Shown here: piece after piece, positions 24,020 through 36,529 of the stretch
Position numbering within the stretch: position 1 is the first letter of the stretch
How the letters are laid out: every line of letters begins with the position of its first letter
Assembly: GCA_947652605.1 (NCBI GenBank)
Contig: OX393576.1
Coordinates: 49,576,966 to 49,640,965, forward strand
Direction: 5' to 3'
Source of the DNA: Elmis aenea
Lineage: Eukaryota > Arthropoda > Insecta > Coleoptera > Elmidae
DNA length: 64,000 nucleotides
Made by a program: the position numbers and the translations under genes
Notes under the pieces: model-generated
The model's database searches: none
What the model saw: the letters and a program-made list of their open reading frames with translations, nothing else
What the model was told of the DNA's origin: nothing

Positions 24020-26350
24020 CTGTACAGCAGAATAGCAGATATGATTAGTTTAGTATCATATGAAGTACTTTAAAATCTACCATCTTCATTATTCCGAACA
24101 TTTCTGTTAATTGTGCGCAAATAAGTTATACGTTAAGCATTTGCCTGAAAATTTATTACATTAACGCAGCAATTTTCTGTTTCATTTAAAACGCAAACTA
24201 TTTGCCGAAAGCATAATATTTTGTACGTACAATTTAGCTACGACATGCAGTTTGGATGTAAAAAATATATTGCTTTGGCAGAGAACCAATTTCTGGGAAT
24301 TTCGTATGTTTTATCTTCGGGCTGATGCGTGGATCCCATTTCTAGCTCTATACTTTACGTAAAAAAGCCATCCCATTTTCATATATTTGCCCTTTATTCG
24401 ATGCATTCTTACTGTGAAAATATTTGTCATCGGGCTTTTTCACACTTTATTTTAAGTAGCGAGCACAAAAAAATCGATATTATTAAAATTACAGAAGTTG
24501 AGTTCCTCACCATATAAACACAAACAATTTATTCAAGTACAGACATTAACATAATTACAAAGCGATGTGTATTATGCATGAATTTTGACTCACACAAAAA
24601 AATCACATATTTTTAAGAAACCTTCGCAAAAAAAAACTTAAAAAATTCTTTTAAAAAACAGTTTATTTGTTATAAATAAACAACATCCTGGCATTTAGAC
24701 ATTATTTGATAACATGTATAAGCAATTTGTTCTCAAATAGAGTAAGGTGAAATATTCCCAACAAAAAATAAAAAGTGAAATTTATGATAATCTTTTACTC
24801 GCGAATTTTAAATATGTCGTCGTTAGTGATTCCTACCAAATTTCAAGTTCGCTAGAGTAAAATGATTACATAATATACTGCTTTTATACATTTCTTTGGC
24901 ATACGACTATATTCTAGAACTCATCGAAAAAAAAGTACTTGAAATACGCTATAGAACATTTTTCCTGGATATAAATTTTATGATTTTTCATGCAGTTTGT
25001 TACAAATCTCTTCTGACACACTTATTTTTGTTGCTTTTCTTTTTCACCATTTTTTCATTATTTTCGATTTTGGGGCAATCGGTTTCGATGTTTTTCTTGA
25101 TATTAAGTAAACAAACAAGCTGAGTATAATCTTTTGAATCACTGGAATAGCTATCCATGGATTCTTCTATATCAAAATTAAAATCTTATTCTTTGTAATA
25201 CACCTCTAAACCATATTCAAAACAGTTAGTTTCTTAGCTTTTAAAATTTTTTTGACTCACAATTAGTGGAAGTTTACTTAAGTTCCAAGGAGATCTAGCT
25301 CGTTATGATTGTTTTTCATAAGTATTTTCCAAAGTGTCATTTTTTTACTGCCTCCGTAACTGGTCATAGTAAACCAGCGACAAAATGTGAATCAACTGCG
25401 TTGAAAATACCATTCACTAAGTTTTAAAATTTTTGTTTTGTCAAATGTGTTGTGTTAACCATTTTTAACTAAATATGAAAGTTAAAAATGCATTTTGCAA
25501 CAGAAAAACGTAACATTTGTCTAATGAAATTTAAGCATAATGACTAAAACCAATAAATAAATGTTATTCCAAATAGTATGCATTTAAAAACATAAGTTTT
25601 TGTGTAAGCATATTTTTTTTTTGTATTTTTAGGCCTAGATAAAATTAATGCTACTCGAACACAATGATTATTTTAGAAAAAAAAATATTTTGATTGCCTT
25701 ACTTGGCTGGTATTTGTTTAGTAATTTTACAAAATTAGAAGGCTGTGCGCATGAAACACTAACATAACACTCGTTGAATATTTAATATTTAAGAATTTTA
25801 CATTCGAAATAACATTTTGCTTAATGCTTTTATCTAATAATATGAGAAAATAATAAAAACGATTTCATATGAGGATATTATGCACAAAGATTTAAAAGAA
25901 TAAAAGTCACAATAACGAAATTTAATTATGAATTGATGTCCTAACTTACGCATGTACACTATACATAATAGGGTTAGAGATTCTTAATACTATTTTATAA
26001 GTATTATTAATCGTTTTGCCTAAACTTTCAGAATCGGTCGTATAAATAAAATGCTAACTTTAAACGTAAACGATTCCATTTTCAAAGCTTTATTATTTGT
26101 CCCATGGGTAATGTTCAAATTGTTCTATAATTCTCACAAAGAATAAATCTTCGCACGTTCCATTTGTCGTTAAATTACTTGTGCAACTTCGCTTATACGT
26201 TTTTCAAGCGGTAAGTGTTATACAGGCCGTTAAAATTTTGAATTCTCGCTGACACAAGTCGTAATTCACGAAGTCGGTACTTCTTAAAAGACGCTGTCGA
26301 TTTATGTCCACTTGCACAAAAAAATTTAGTATTCGAACTAAATATTCTAC
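24020..26350. other. AT-rich DNA upstream of gene A, no gene seen
   Basis: Mostly unique AT-rich sequence. I found no element ends, RNA genes or exons with credible borders. A GC-richer patch at about 23890-23980, just upstream of gene A, could be regulatory. Confidence 0.45.
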
Positions 26351-26359
26351 TTTCAATAT

Positions 26360-26690
26360 TTGATATCTTATAACCGGGTGCGCGGCCACCGTCAGCGGCA
26401 GCTGTTCAGGCTCACACTTCATAACCTCCATCCTTGCGCTTGCTATCTCACTAATATCTATAGTCGGCGGATGATCGAGCGTTGCGAGCGCTCCTTTATT
26501 GGAAATTATATATCACTAACCCTAACGGTAAAACAATATAAAAGGTCGAGAAGAGAAATTAAGCAATCAACGACGAGGTCTGCTTCTCGTTGTTCACTGA
26601 TGTCTTCGCAATTTGTAAATCAACTTTTCGCGCGAGGGGTTCTTTTCAGGCGATATGTTTCGCTCGCTCGTTTCTTTTTGTAACACGTGC
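26360..26690 (+). promoter_or_regulatory. GC-richer island with a TATAAAAG box
   Basis: A canonical TATAAAAGG word on the plus strand lies near 26537 within an island of higher G+C content (about 26360-26690). Downstream is an ATG near 26599 followed by a 28-codon frame (MSSQFVNQLFARG...) without a good donor. It may be a promoter of an unseen transcript or an enhancer. Evidence is limited to composition and the box. Confidence 0.25.
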
Positions 26691-27059
26691 GAACTACTAA
26701 ATCTTATATAAGTGTATTATATAGTCAAAACTTCTGGTCACGATTCGCAGCAACATACGGTACTACTTATATCTAAATCGTATTAGGCTACGTAGAGCAT
26801 CGTTACCTTGTTAGCGTATCAGATAGCGATGATTATCTGATAATATAGCATATATTCACTTAAGGGGATAGTGCGATTAAAATATGTATCTTTTTAATAC
26901 ATTTGACGGACGTACAATCTAAAATATATTGTTAGAAAAATTGGTGTTTGCTATCAGAGAACGTGCATTAAAAAAATACCTACAAGATCATTTGCAATTA
27001 GGAGGAAATTATGTGTAACCCACAACAGCAGTTCACAGGAATATAAAACAGTAGTGCTT

Positions 27060-27955
27060 TTTGTAATACTAATGGATAAGATAATAAAAAATTGCAAAGA
27101 AAATACAAAGAAAGCCTACTGAGGATGTGGAATAATCTAAAACCAATATTTGCAGATGATGTGGTACTGTTGGTCAAAACCGAAATGAACTAACAACATA
27201 ATCTGGGAGTATGGGTAGATACATTTAAAAGGTACAGTATGAGCTTCAGTATAAAAATACAAAGACTATGGTTATAACGAAGAATCATGTTACAGTTTTA
27301 ATCATGCTAGACCAAGGAAAGATAGATAAAGTATTAAATTTTAAATAATATTTAGAAACCATAATAAATTGCAGAGAACGGTCAATTGCATGAAGAGCTG
27401 AATAACAGATTAACTGTGGAGCGACGAAACTTTATCACGGCCCTAATAAATGCTTGGTAATTAAGATAACCTCAAAAAAACTAAGACGAGAGTATTTAAT
27501 CCAGTGAACGTATCAATTCTTACTTATAGTTCGGAAAAAATGGTACCAACAAGAAAGCGAAAACAAAGGATACAGACGCAGGAGATGAGATTTAAGAGAA
27601 GAATAGAAGGATATAGACAAGTTGATAAAACAAGCAACGATAAAATCAGAAAAACACTAGGAGTGAAAGACATAAGAGAAGGTGCAGACAAATCAATTAA
27701 GATGGTTGGGATATCTACTTCGCATGCCAGAAAGTAGGTACGCAAAAATTGGATGGAAGTTTAAGTGAAAAAGAAGTAGAAGAAGACCAAAACCAAAATG
27801 GAAAAAAATGTGAGACATAGACTAGAAGAACAAGGTGTCGGCTTGAGAGATGTGCCACAGTTAGCCAATGATACACAGAGATGGCCAAACATAATCAAGA
27901 ACAGAAAAAATACCTCGACACCAAAAAGTACAAGCGTACCCGATTAAGAAAGCAT
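27060..27955 (+). pseudogene. Decayed RTE-like non-LTR fragment, RT core to 3' end
   Basis: The plus strand reads KPIFADDVVLLVKTEMN near 27150, containing the catalytic xADD box of a reverse transcriptase. Around 27550-27680 come KRKQRIQTQEMRFKRRIEGY and SNDKIRKTLGVKDIRE. Near 27830-27900 is GVGLRDVPQLANDTQRW. Several stops and shifts break it. The C-terminal and 3' sequences match the copies at 33505..34058 (+) and 47260..47540 (-), including the end ACACCAAAAAGTACAAG and GATTAAGAA. Confidence 0.74.
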
Positions 27956-27959
27956 CATT

Positions 27960-28733
27960 TGCACTTTAAAACAGTTTCTGTACGTACATTTGACGTTTTT
28001 GAGGTGAAATTTTTCTTTCGATGATTTTTTGTAAATCACGATCAGTCAATAAAAACAAAAATGCAGATAACCATGTTTAAGGCAATATACAATTAAAAAA
28101 TGCTAAAACACAATCATGTCAATAATTCATTGTATATAAAATATATCTATTTTTACAATTAACCCACGAGCGCTTCGCGAACGTTTAAAGTACCTACATA
28201 ATTGAAATTTTTGCTAATTGACTGTGTATTGGCTCAAATAATTCCAAGATTAGTTATTTAAACTTAGCAAAGTAAAACTATATAATCTTAAAACTGATTG
28301 ATTTTACTTAAATAATTATAAAGGTTTTATAAAACATTAAAATAAATGTATAAGATACGTTTAATTGCTATATAACAGATCGAATTTTTTTTGGGTAAAT
28401 TGTTATAAGAAGTGTAAGAGGTACATTGCCCCAACCTTGAAATCTTTTTGATGACGAGACTGCATTAATTTGATCAACATACATGTTTACAATAATTACT
28501 AAGAAATACGTTAATAATACTTGTACCTATTTATTGAATGATTTAAATATAAACAACATTAACATACTAATAGAGGTAAAACGTATAGGTAAAAAATACA
28601 TTACATTTGGTCCTAAAAAAAATAAAACTAAAAGATAGTTTAAAACGATTTGAAAACAAAAAAATTATTACTGGTGTTGGTCACCCCGATCAAAGTATTG
28701 GTAGTATGATTTTATCAAATACATAAGAAGAAC
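27960..28733. other. AT-rich DNA, no gene seen
   Basis: No element ends, exon borders or RNA genes were recognised between the RTE-like fragment and the hAT element. Confidence 0.5.
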
Positions 28734-29778
28734 CAGGCCCGGTTTTATTATTAGACGACTTTAGGCAATCGTCCGGGAGCGCCAAGATACGGGGGCACCA
28801 ACCTAACTCATAAAAAAACAACAAAATAAATTTCAGATAATGGTAACAGATGCGAGGAACATCGCCGAGGTCTAGGGTGTAATGCCCAATTTGAACAAGA
28901 AAAAGTTTGACAGAAAACAAAAACAGTTCGTGTATAACCAAAGGATGAAATCATTACAGATTTTTAACAAAAATTAAAGGTAGACTATTGTTGTTTAATT
29001 ATTAATAACGCAGTTGCATCTGTTTAAACGTATGCCTACAATTTATATATAAACCTTGTTTTTTTTTAACTACCTATAAATGAATTACAAAAAATTACTT
29101 CAGCAGAATTGCTTGAAAGTTTTTCGACATTGTAAAACATATTTCAAGATATATTGACGGAACATAAATATGTAGTGATTACAAATAATAGCAAAGCGAA
29201 TTTTATAAAATACTTATTCATTTAATGCCATACGTAAAAACAATTTATAAAATAGTGTTTCAAACGTGTTGATTCTTCCAAGAACTTTTGCGACATTCCA
29301 GTATCGGTAGCAAGTTTAGAAAGGAGTTTTTTTTTTTACTCTACGATGTATCAGAAACGACTCATTGGTCTATTATCATTATACCTGTGATATAAAGCAT
29401 ACAATTGCATATACAATCGATATAGATGAATTAATTAAAAACTTTGCCAAAGCAAAAGCCTGAATAATTAATGATCTTAATTTTTGTATTTCAGACTCAA
29501 AAAACTTCTACCTACACAAATATTAGGAGATATCATATACATATGTAGATATGCACATATGTATTAGTGTTAATTAATATTTAAAAGTTTATAATAATAT
29601 TGTTTTTATAAGTATCAACATGTTATTGAAAATTTACCGGCGTTAAAATTTTTTCATTCCCTGCTCGACGTTTGGGTACCTACATCCCCAAAAACATATT
29701 ACACAATAATGTATGTATATGGGCCGCATAATTATTTTTTTTTGTGTGGGGGCTTTAGTTACTCTTGCGCTGGCCCTG
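28734..29778 (+). mobile_element. hAT element, internally deleted, near-perfect 8-bp duplication
   Basis: The left end CAGGCCCGG and the reverse-complemented right end CAGGGCCAG form short imperfect inverted repeats. AGAAGAAC before and AGGAGAAC after match at seven of eight positions, a hAT-size duplication. The interior keeps the C-terminal dimerisation part of a transposase on the plus strand. The type resembles elements encoding zinc finger MYM-type-1-like proteins. Confidence 0.8.
29255..29465 (+). pseudogene. hAT transposase C-terminal remnant (ZMYM1-like group)
   Basis: Read with shifts, the plus strand gives DSSKNFCDIPVSVASLERS, then STMYQKRLIGL, then IDELIKNFAKAKA. This is the hAT dimerisation region, with 'IPVSxASxERSFSxLKLIKxxLRSxMxxxRLxxLxLLSIEH' typical of the family. 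A deletion and a poly-T tract interrupt it. It is not functional. Confidence 0.7.
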
Positions 29779-29844
29779 AGGAGAACGAAGGAGAAATAAT
29801 ACAGAAATAAAAGAAAAATTCAACATAATTTTACTCAACCTAAG

Positions 29845-32100
29845 AATTATATATATATAGTTAAGCACTACAGGCCATTTAGGCCTAGGGCTCGGTTTGC
29901 TGTCTCCCTCCACTTTTTTCTATTTTTGGCTGCCTCTGTCTAGTTCGACACTTTTAGATTGTTCAAATCATCCTCGACCGCTTCCAACCATCTTTTCTTA
30001 GGTCTCCCTCTTTTTCTCACACCCATTCTACTTGCTTTAATCATTATCTTCGTGTTTCTTTGGTTGGAGAGGCGTTGTGCATGCCCAAGCCATCTTATCC
30101 TCTGGGCTCTTACTACTTCGGTTATGGACGGTTCTTTGTACAATCCCATTACTTCCTCCTTTGTCCTTCTTCTCCATTCACCGCTTTTTGTTTTTATTCC
30201 CCCGTAGATCCTTGGCAATAATTTCCTTTCCCATCTTTCTAGGTCTTCTTTTACTTTTTTGTTGATTATCCAGGTTTCACAAGCGTATGTTACAGTGGGT
30301 CTTAATACTGTTTTGTACAATCTTACCTTGGCCTTTCTTGAAATAATGTTGGATCTAAGAATTGTCGCAAGAGAACCCGCGCATTTATTACCTTTTGCGA
30401 GTCTCGCGTTTATTTCTTTTCCATTGTCGCAGTTATCAGTAATTTGTACACCCAGATAAATAAAATTTATTATTTTCTCAAAGCGTCTCTCCTTGTTCTT
30501 TCGATTTTGATAGATAGATATTCATCCCCTTCTATGTCTTTCCTTTTAGGTCCCATTATCATATATTTGGTTTTCGATTCGTTGATACTTAGTCCCATAT
30601 TTTTTACTTTGTCCTCTAACTTCCTGACAATGTTTTGGATATCTTTTTTTGTTTTGCAGATGATCGCAAGGTCGTCTGCGAAAGCGATGCATTGGTGGTT
30701 GTCTGCGTATATGTTGCCATTTCTGTTAATTTCACTATCTCGAATTATCTTTTCTAAGGCTATATTAAATAACAATGGCGACAGTGGGTCTCCTTGTCTT
30801 AGTCCTCTAGTTACTTTAAAAACCTTTGACTTCATGTTTCTGTTTTTTATAAAATTTTCTGTGTTTTGTAGAGTCGTCTTTGTCATAATTATTAGCTTGT
30901 CAGGTATATTAAATTCTTTCATGGCTATGTACAAATTTTCCCTAATTATTGAGTCGTACGCTTGCTTAAAGTCTATAAATACTACATGTAGCTCCGTGTT
31001 ATACTCGTAATGGCTCGATTGAATTTGCTTTAACGTAAAAATTTGATCGATGGTGGATCTATTGGGTCTGAAACCGCCTTAGTAATCACCTGTGATGTTT
31101 TCAGTGTAGCTGGTGAGTTGTTCCTTTATTACTGTCGCTAATACTTTGTAGGCTGTGTTTAGGAGAGCTATGCCTCTGTAGTTGTCGCATACTGTTCTGT
31201 CGCCTTTTTTGTGTATTGGGCTAAGCATGGCCCTTGCCCAGCTTTTAGGGATTTTTTCTTCGTGCCATATGTCTATCAGTAGTTTTGTAATTTCTTCCTG
31301 CAGTTCCTCACCTCCATATTTAATCAATTCTGCTGCTATTCCGTCTTCTCCCGGGCTTTTGTTATTTTTTAAGTTCTTAATTATTTTCTTTATTTCAGTT
31401 CTCGTTGGGGGTTGCGCCTCTTGTTGTTGTTGTTCATTCTCTTGGGTTTCTAGATTTTCAACCCTTTCCTCCCTTTCGTCTAATTCATTCATTCCGTTGA
31501 TTCCATGTTGTTCATCCTCTATTCCATTTAAGAGTTCCTCAAAGTATTCCTTCCACCTCTCGATTATTTCATTGTCTCCTCCCAGTAGCCTTCCTGTTTT
31601 TGTCCTGTAGAACGGTGTATGTTTAGTGTAGCCCGATTTTATTTTTTTTACATCTTGGTAGAAATTACGTATCTGTTTGTTTTTAAAGTTTTCTTCCATT
31701 TTCATAATTTTGTTTTCAAAAGATAGCCTTTTTTCCTCCTGCAGGTGTTTTTTGCTAGTTTCCTAGCCTCTCTGTATTTTTGTCTATTTAGTTCAATATC
31801 TGCTCCTACCATTATTTCCCTGGTTATTTTTCTTTTTTCCACCACAGTTCGGCACTCCTCGTCGTACCAGTCCTTTTCCTTGGAACGGTTCTCACTTGTT
31901 ATTGTGTCTTTGGCCGCTTTTGTTAACACCCCGTGCAGTCTTTTCCAATTATCTTCTGTTTTGTTTGTAGTCGTGCTCTCCTTTAGGTGTTTTTGTATAG
32001 TGTGCTGGTACTGATTTTGTGTTTCGCTCCACTCGCATTCATGACGCTCGCTTTGATGAGCACTCCTGTTCATCGCGAGCGAGTTCGGAATACCGCCCCA
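29845..32100 (-). pseudogene. RTE-like non-LTR retrotransposon, 5'-truncated, comparatively young
   Basis: On the minus strand the order is as follows: the linker after the endonuclease (KEKDWYDEECRTVVEKR near 31870); the RT fingers (NLKNNKSPGEDGIAAELIKY, then HKKGDRTVCDNYRGIALLN); the palm (VFIDFKQAYDSI, RGLRQGDPLSPLLFNIA, CIAFADDLAIICK); and the C-terminal part (LRPTVTYACETW, RIRWLGHAQRL, RKRGRPKKRWLEAVEDDL). The RT frame is broken by one stop at 31079-31081 and by about two shifts (near 31730 and 30475). The endonuclease is missing. The 3' end (GTAGTGCTTAAC) runs into a (TA)n tail near 29850. It is the least decayed of the RTE-like copies here. Confidence 0.85.
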
Positions 32101-32739
32101 GAGCCTAAAGCCTAGATCCTAGATGCAGATGATGTTGATTTTATAAACACGACTGATTCTTTTAATTTTTATAATAATGCCTGTCACATTGATTCAGAAT
32201 TATTGGTCTACCTCATTTCCTCTTTAAGTGTAACATACAATATAAATAAATTTAAAAAAAAATAAAAACCATTAAGCTACATCAGTATCAGATTTGCTAT
32301 TCATGACTGTTAGTGCTGTTAGTGTTATTTCACTGAGTTATATTTTAATATGCTCTTGAAGTATCTTCTTGCTAAAGAGTTGTCACAGATAATATACCTA
32401 GTTTAGTTGCTCAGAAGTGATGGTCTTGTGGAAGTTTGCATAATAAGTAGATATCGTATTAAGAGCATAGAGGACTTTATTCCGTAAATGACAAGGTCTG
32501 AGTGTTTGAGGTTTGTGAAATTGCCTGATATATTTTATTAAAATTCATTAAACCACACAATGAAATGAAACTGTTGTATTTTATTCATAATATAATACTA
32601 TAGGTCACATGTCGTTTATATTCATAATGTTATAAGTTAAAGCAGATCTGTGGACACTTGAACACCAACACATGTATTGTTCGTTTATTCGAAGTTCCGT
32701 GAGGTGTATTTTTTTTACATACCTACTCATTTTAACTGA
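32101..32739. other. AT-rich DNA between two non-LTR fragments, no gene seen
   Basis: No element ends or exon borders were recognised. The left edge marks the 5' truncation of the RTE-like element. Confidence 0.5.
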
Positions 32740-33489
32740 ATCTGTTTAATCTTCCAGCCTCTTATTTTTACACGAAAACAAACATCCAAATTCATTTCCA
32801 AGTATTTTGCTGTACCCCAATGTGTGATTTTGGCATTTATTGATATCAGGATTTGTTCATTTTGCTTGTAGGCAAAGTCAATATGCACTGATTTACTCTC
32901 GTTGATTCTTATTCTCCACCTCTAGTCCAATCAGTTACTCTGTTGCATCCTTCTTGAAGTTTAGCAGCTGTTTCTACATCGTCATTACCAATTGCCAAGA
33001 TGGCTGTATCGTCAGCAAAAGTGCAATTGTGACGTTTTGAATCTGTGGAATGTGGCAAGTGTACAGCAAGTATAAAATAGATCCCAAGACACTGCCTTGG
33101 GGTACTCCTGCATTAATATTTCTCATGTTCGAGTACTCCTCTCTCTTGCTTGACACGAAACATTCTATCGGATTAGTCCTTCATGCCAGACTTTATCAAA
33201 CGCCTGGGCTACGTCTAGGAATATAGCTGACAATATTTTCTTTTCTTCATACGCTTTTATAATGATGTCCATTGTTCGATTAACCTGATCCAAACTGGTG
33301 ATTAGGAATTAAGATTCTGCTTTCAATAATTGGTTTTACGCGCTTTAGGAACAGTTTTTTCAATAATTTTGACACTCTCTTTGATAAAAAGAAGGTCTGG
33401 AGTTGAGAATGATTAAATTTACTTTCAGCATATTGGGAGAGTTTTTTACGAATGCAAACACAACTATGCCGTAATATAATTTTAACCAT
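32740..33489 (-). pseudogene. Jockey-like non-LTR retrotransposon, RT fragment
   Basis: Reading the minus strand with shifts: KLFLKRVKPIIESRILIPN and HQFG near 33330, then SAIFLDVAQAFDKVWHEGL, then NINAGVPQGSVLGSILYLLY. Next comes the catalytic FADDTAILAIG near 33000, and KITHWGTAKYLEMNLDVCF near 32820. This is the Jockey-clade palm-thumb order. At least three frame changes break it, and both the endonuclease and the 3' end are missing. It directly abuts the plus-strand RTE-like fragment that begins about 33505. Confidence 0.78.
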
Positions 33490-33504
33490 AATAATATACT
33501 TGCG

Positions 33505-34057
33505 GCAGCGACGAAATTTTACTACGCCACTAATAAATGTTTGATAAGTAAGAAGGAAATATCAAAAGAAACGAAGACGCGAGTTTTTAATGCAGTGTAC
33601 GTACTACGTACCCATCCTCACGTAGGTACAGTTCAGAAACTTGGACACTAACTCAAAAACAAAAACAAAGAATACAGGTACAGGAAATGAGATTTTTGAG
33701 AAGAATAGAGGGATGTAGACTGATCGATAAAATCAGTAACGAAAAAATACGAAATAATCTAGGAGTAACAGATATTAAGAAAAAGATGGAGACGAATCAA
33801 TTAAGATGGCTAGGACATTTACTACGCATGCCAGAAAGTAGATACGCGAAAATAGGATGGAAAATGCAGATAGAGGGAAAAAAAACTAGAGGAAGGCCAA
33901 GAATAAAATGGGAAAAAGAAGTGAGAAAGAGACTAGAAGGAAAAGGAGTCAGCTGGAGAGATGTGCCACAATTAGCTAACGATAGGAAGGAGTGGAGAAA
34001 GATAATACAGTAATAGAAAAGCATACCTCGACACCGAAAGGTACAAGAGGAAACGAT

Positions 34058-34058
<1 letters not shown>
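33505..34058 (+). pseudogene. RTE-like non-LTR retrotransposon C-terminus and 3' end
   Basis: From 33687 an intact 108-codon stretch reads MRFLRRIEGCRLIDKISNEK, then QLRWLGHLLRMPESRYAKIG, then RGRPRIKWEKEVRKRL and SWRDVPQLANDRKEW. Just upstream, around 33505-33660, the remainder is shifted (KFYYATNKCLIS, then SSETWTLTQKQKQRIQ). The 3' end, ACACCGAAAGGTACAAG and GATTAAGAA, passes into a (GAA)n tract. It is the best-preserved 3' end of this subfamily here (see 27060..27955 and 47260..47540). Confidence 0.82.
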
Positions 34059-34088
<30 letters not shown>

Positions 34089-34120
34089 AAGAAGGAGAAG
34101 AAGAAGAAGAAGAAGAAGAA
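34059..34120 (+). repeat. (GAA)n tract at a retrotransposon 3' end
   Basis: About 20 GAA units with a single interruption (GGA). It follows the RTE-like 3' end without a gap, so it is most likely the element's own tail, expanded after insertion. Long repeated reading frames on the opposite strand here are artefacts of the tract. Confidence 0.92.
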
Positions 34121-35162
34121 TATACTTGTTGCAAAAGTCCATAAAACGACGCTGAACATTTTCATGTATTTAAGTATTAAATTGGGATACCAGAAACGAT
34201 ACTGCATTAAATTATCTCTAGTTGCGTGTTAATGGGATCATAATATTATACGGTGGTATCACGTAATTGTATTAACAACCACAAACTTATGTTGATGTTT
34301 CTGTGAACAATGTTTACATTTTGTAGTAAAGTTGTTGTAAAGAAAATTTATTAAAAACCAATTAATGATGTTTCTGAAAAAAGTCGATTAAGTTGCAAAT
34401 GAGAAAAAGCAAATAATGTAAATTTTATAATTTCACAGCACAAACAATCGCTTTAGTTTTATTTGTGCACATTTCATTTGTGGCGTATTAACACCAATGT
34501 TAAAAAAACTCCTTTTTAAAAGCTACATATGGTTTTATGGTTTTTGTTCTTGTTAATCAATGACTATTTTTATATACAATTAATAAGTTCTGCAACAGTT
34601 TGATGTCAAAAATTCGCCCGAAGAGAAGTGCAACTGTTTCAAAAAAGACTCTACACATGAAATTTAATTAATTAAAAATATTACCTATTTAATTAACTCA
34701 CAAATTTTTCATTCAAATCTAGTTATGTTATGACAATACACAAAAAAATCATAAATTGATATGCTCGGTATTTTAACAAAAATACAACACTGGAAGATGT
34801 GATGATGTGATCAATAAACGAATCAGCAGTACGAATGATTACTGGAACGCTCAACACTATCCATTAGCAAAAAAAAATTAAAAAAGCTCATGCATTACAC
34901 AATGGTTAAATGGTTAAAAGAGCATCCATATATGCGGCTCTAAAGTCTGGCAGATCAATAAAGCTATGAAACAAAAACTTTAAGCGATTCCAATAGATTT
35001 TATTAGGAGATATACGAGAAAGTCAAAAATGGAAAAAGTCGGAGAAGACGAAATAGGAAGGATAAGAAATATAAAAGAACTGTCAGAGAAGCCATTCAAT
35101 AAAAGCAACTTGGATGTTAAGGGTATGTCAAAAGTAAGGGGAAGAAAAACTACCAGAAATAT
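34121..35162. other. AT-rich DNA, no gene seen
   Basis: Unique-looking AT-rich sequence. A lysine-rich open stretch near 35020-35150 has no family features and no start or splice support. Confidence 0.45.
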
Positions 35163-35580
35163 GGGTAGTTCACACGGTGACTTTTAAAGTCACCGTGTGA
35201 ACTACTCAAATTAAAAGTCGCGACTTTAAAATAAAAATGGCCGCTCTTGTAATTGCAGCATCGAGTGTAGTAGAGCAACTAATTATTTTGAAGTTGCTAT
35301 TTGTTGATAATGTTCTAAAATCGTTGAAACATCTATTGGGGACATGATAAATTGGAAATCGATGACAAACAAATGTATATTAGGTTAGGTTAACCTAACT
35401 TATTTGTCTGTTATGTCAAAATATAAAAATATGGTAGGCTTACGTCAAATGTCGAACTGTCAAATCGAAGTCGCGACTTTAACGCGACTTTAAAAAGTCG
35501 CGACTTTTTAGTTCACACGGGGACTTTTAAAGTCGCAACTTTTAAAATCCAGACTTTAAAAGTCACCGTGTGAACTACCC
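35163..35580. mobile_element. Palindrome-rich MITE, GGGTAGTTCACACGG ends
   Basis: GGGTAGTTCACACGGTGAC starts the element and its reverse complement ends it. The first 37-nt block after the tip is itself an almost perfect palindrome. AAAGTCGCGACTTT-type words recur near both ends (near 35210, 35465 and 35500). The middle is short, unique and noncoding. No clear target duplication is seen (TAT on the left, ATT on the right), so the superfamily is uncertain; the subterminal repeats fit PIF/Harbinger-like or CMC-like MITEs. Confidence 0.76.
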
Positions 35581-36529
35581 ATTAGTTACTAAAATACCCT
35601 ACAAATATTGACATTTTATAGCGTTTTTGACACATGTGACAAAAATTATGACTAATGAGTACTAATTTTTACCACTTATTCACCTGTTCTATTAAATTTA
35701 TCTGTAGCAATTTTAATGTGTCGAAAAAGATACATCTTTTTTGGTTAATCCAATTCTTAATTAACTCAAACTATTTTATGTGGACAAACAATTTAATATT
35801 TTGAGATTTGTATTATAATTTAACAAACACTCTACTCATTGCAATATTTAAATTGGGCATGTTTTTACTAGACTTGAATCTACAACACTAACGTGTGAGC
35901 AAAGCATTGCTAAACAAAACAAAATTTAATTAACCACTCGCTATATTATGTATAGCTGAAATTGGAAAATAGAGTAGCTACTTAAAAGTGTGAGGAAGAT
36001 TTGCTTGCGGCACATTACACACGTGGAAAATGATAACTGTTAATCAAAAATACAATAACATTCAACTCTACTGTTCGAGATAGTGTTGTGTTAATAAAGA
36101 CAAAATTCACAACCGTTTGGACTTAAAATTTTTAAACCATTTTTAATAATAGCTTCGCAGTGCATTACTGTCAACAAGAAGGTTGGTATCGAATTCTAAA
36201 TGCTAACCTTTATGTTAGCATTAAAATGCGATAAGAAGCGCTTCACAACACCGGATATTAATTAGTTTATCTGACACATATTGGCTAAGATCAAAATAAA
36301 ACAAAATTAACTTATTGAAAATATCTTATCATTTTATTTTAATACACAAAATGTTAAGATCTTACTAGCGCTTAAGCAGATTAAAGAAGTTACATCTAAA
36401 CCATGTTCTCAAGTTTCTCAACCAGGACATTCTTCTCCTACTAACATTTTGCTTTTTATTTTTTTCTGTATGATGACTTTTAGCAACTTTTCTTTCCTCT
36501 CACGACGTCCCTGTTTTATGATTATTATT
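35581..36529. other. AT-rich DNA, no gene seen
   Basis: No element ends, exons or RNA genes were recognised. Confidence 0.5.

Noticed and set aside
33797..34207. Phenylalanine-rich 136-codon frame on the minus strand.
   Set aside because: It is the reverse reading of the (GAA)n tract and the RTE-like 3' end.
35385..35405. TTAGGTTAGGTTAACCTAAC as interstitial telomeric repeat.
   Set aside because: Only two TTAGG-like units meeting an inverted copy, inside a MITE. Too short to be telomeric.
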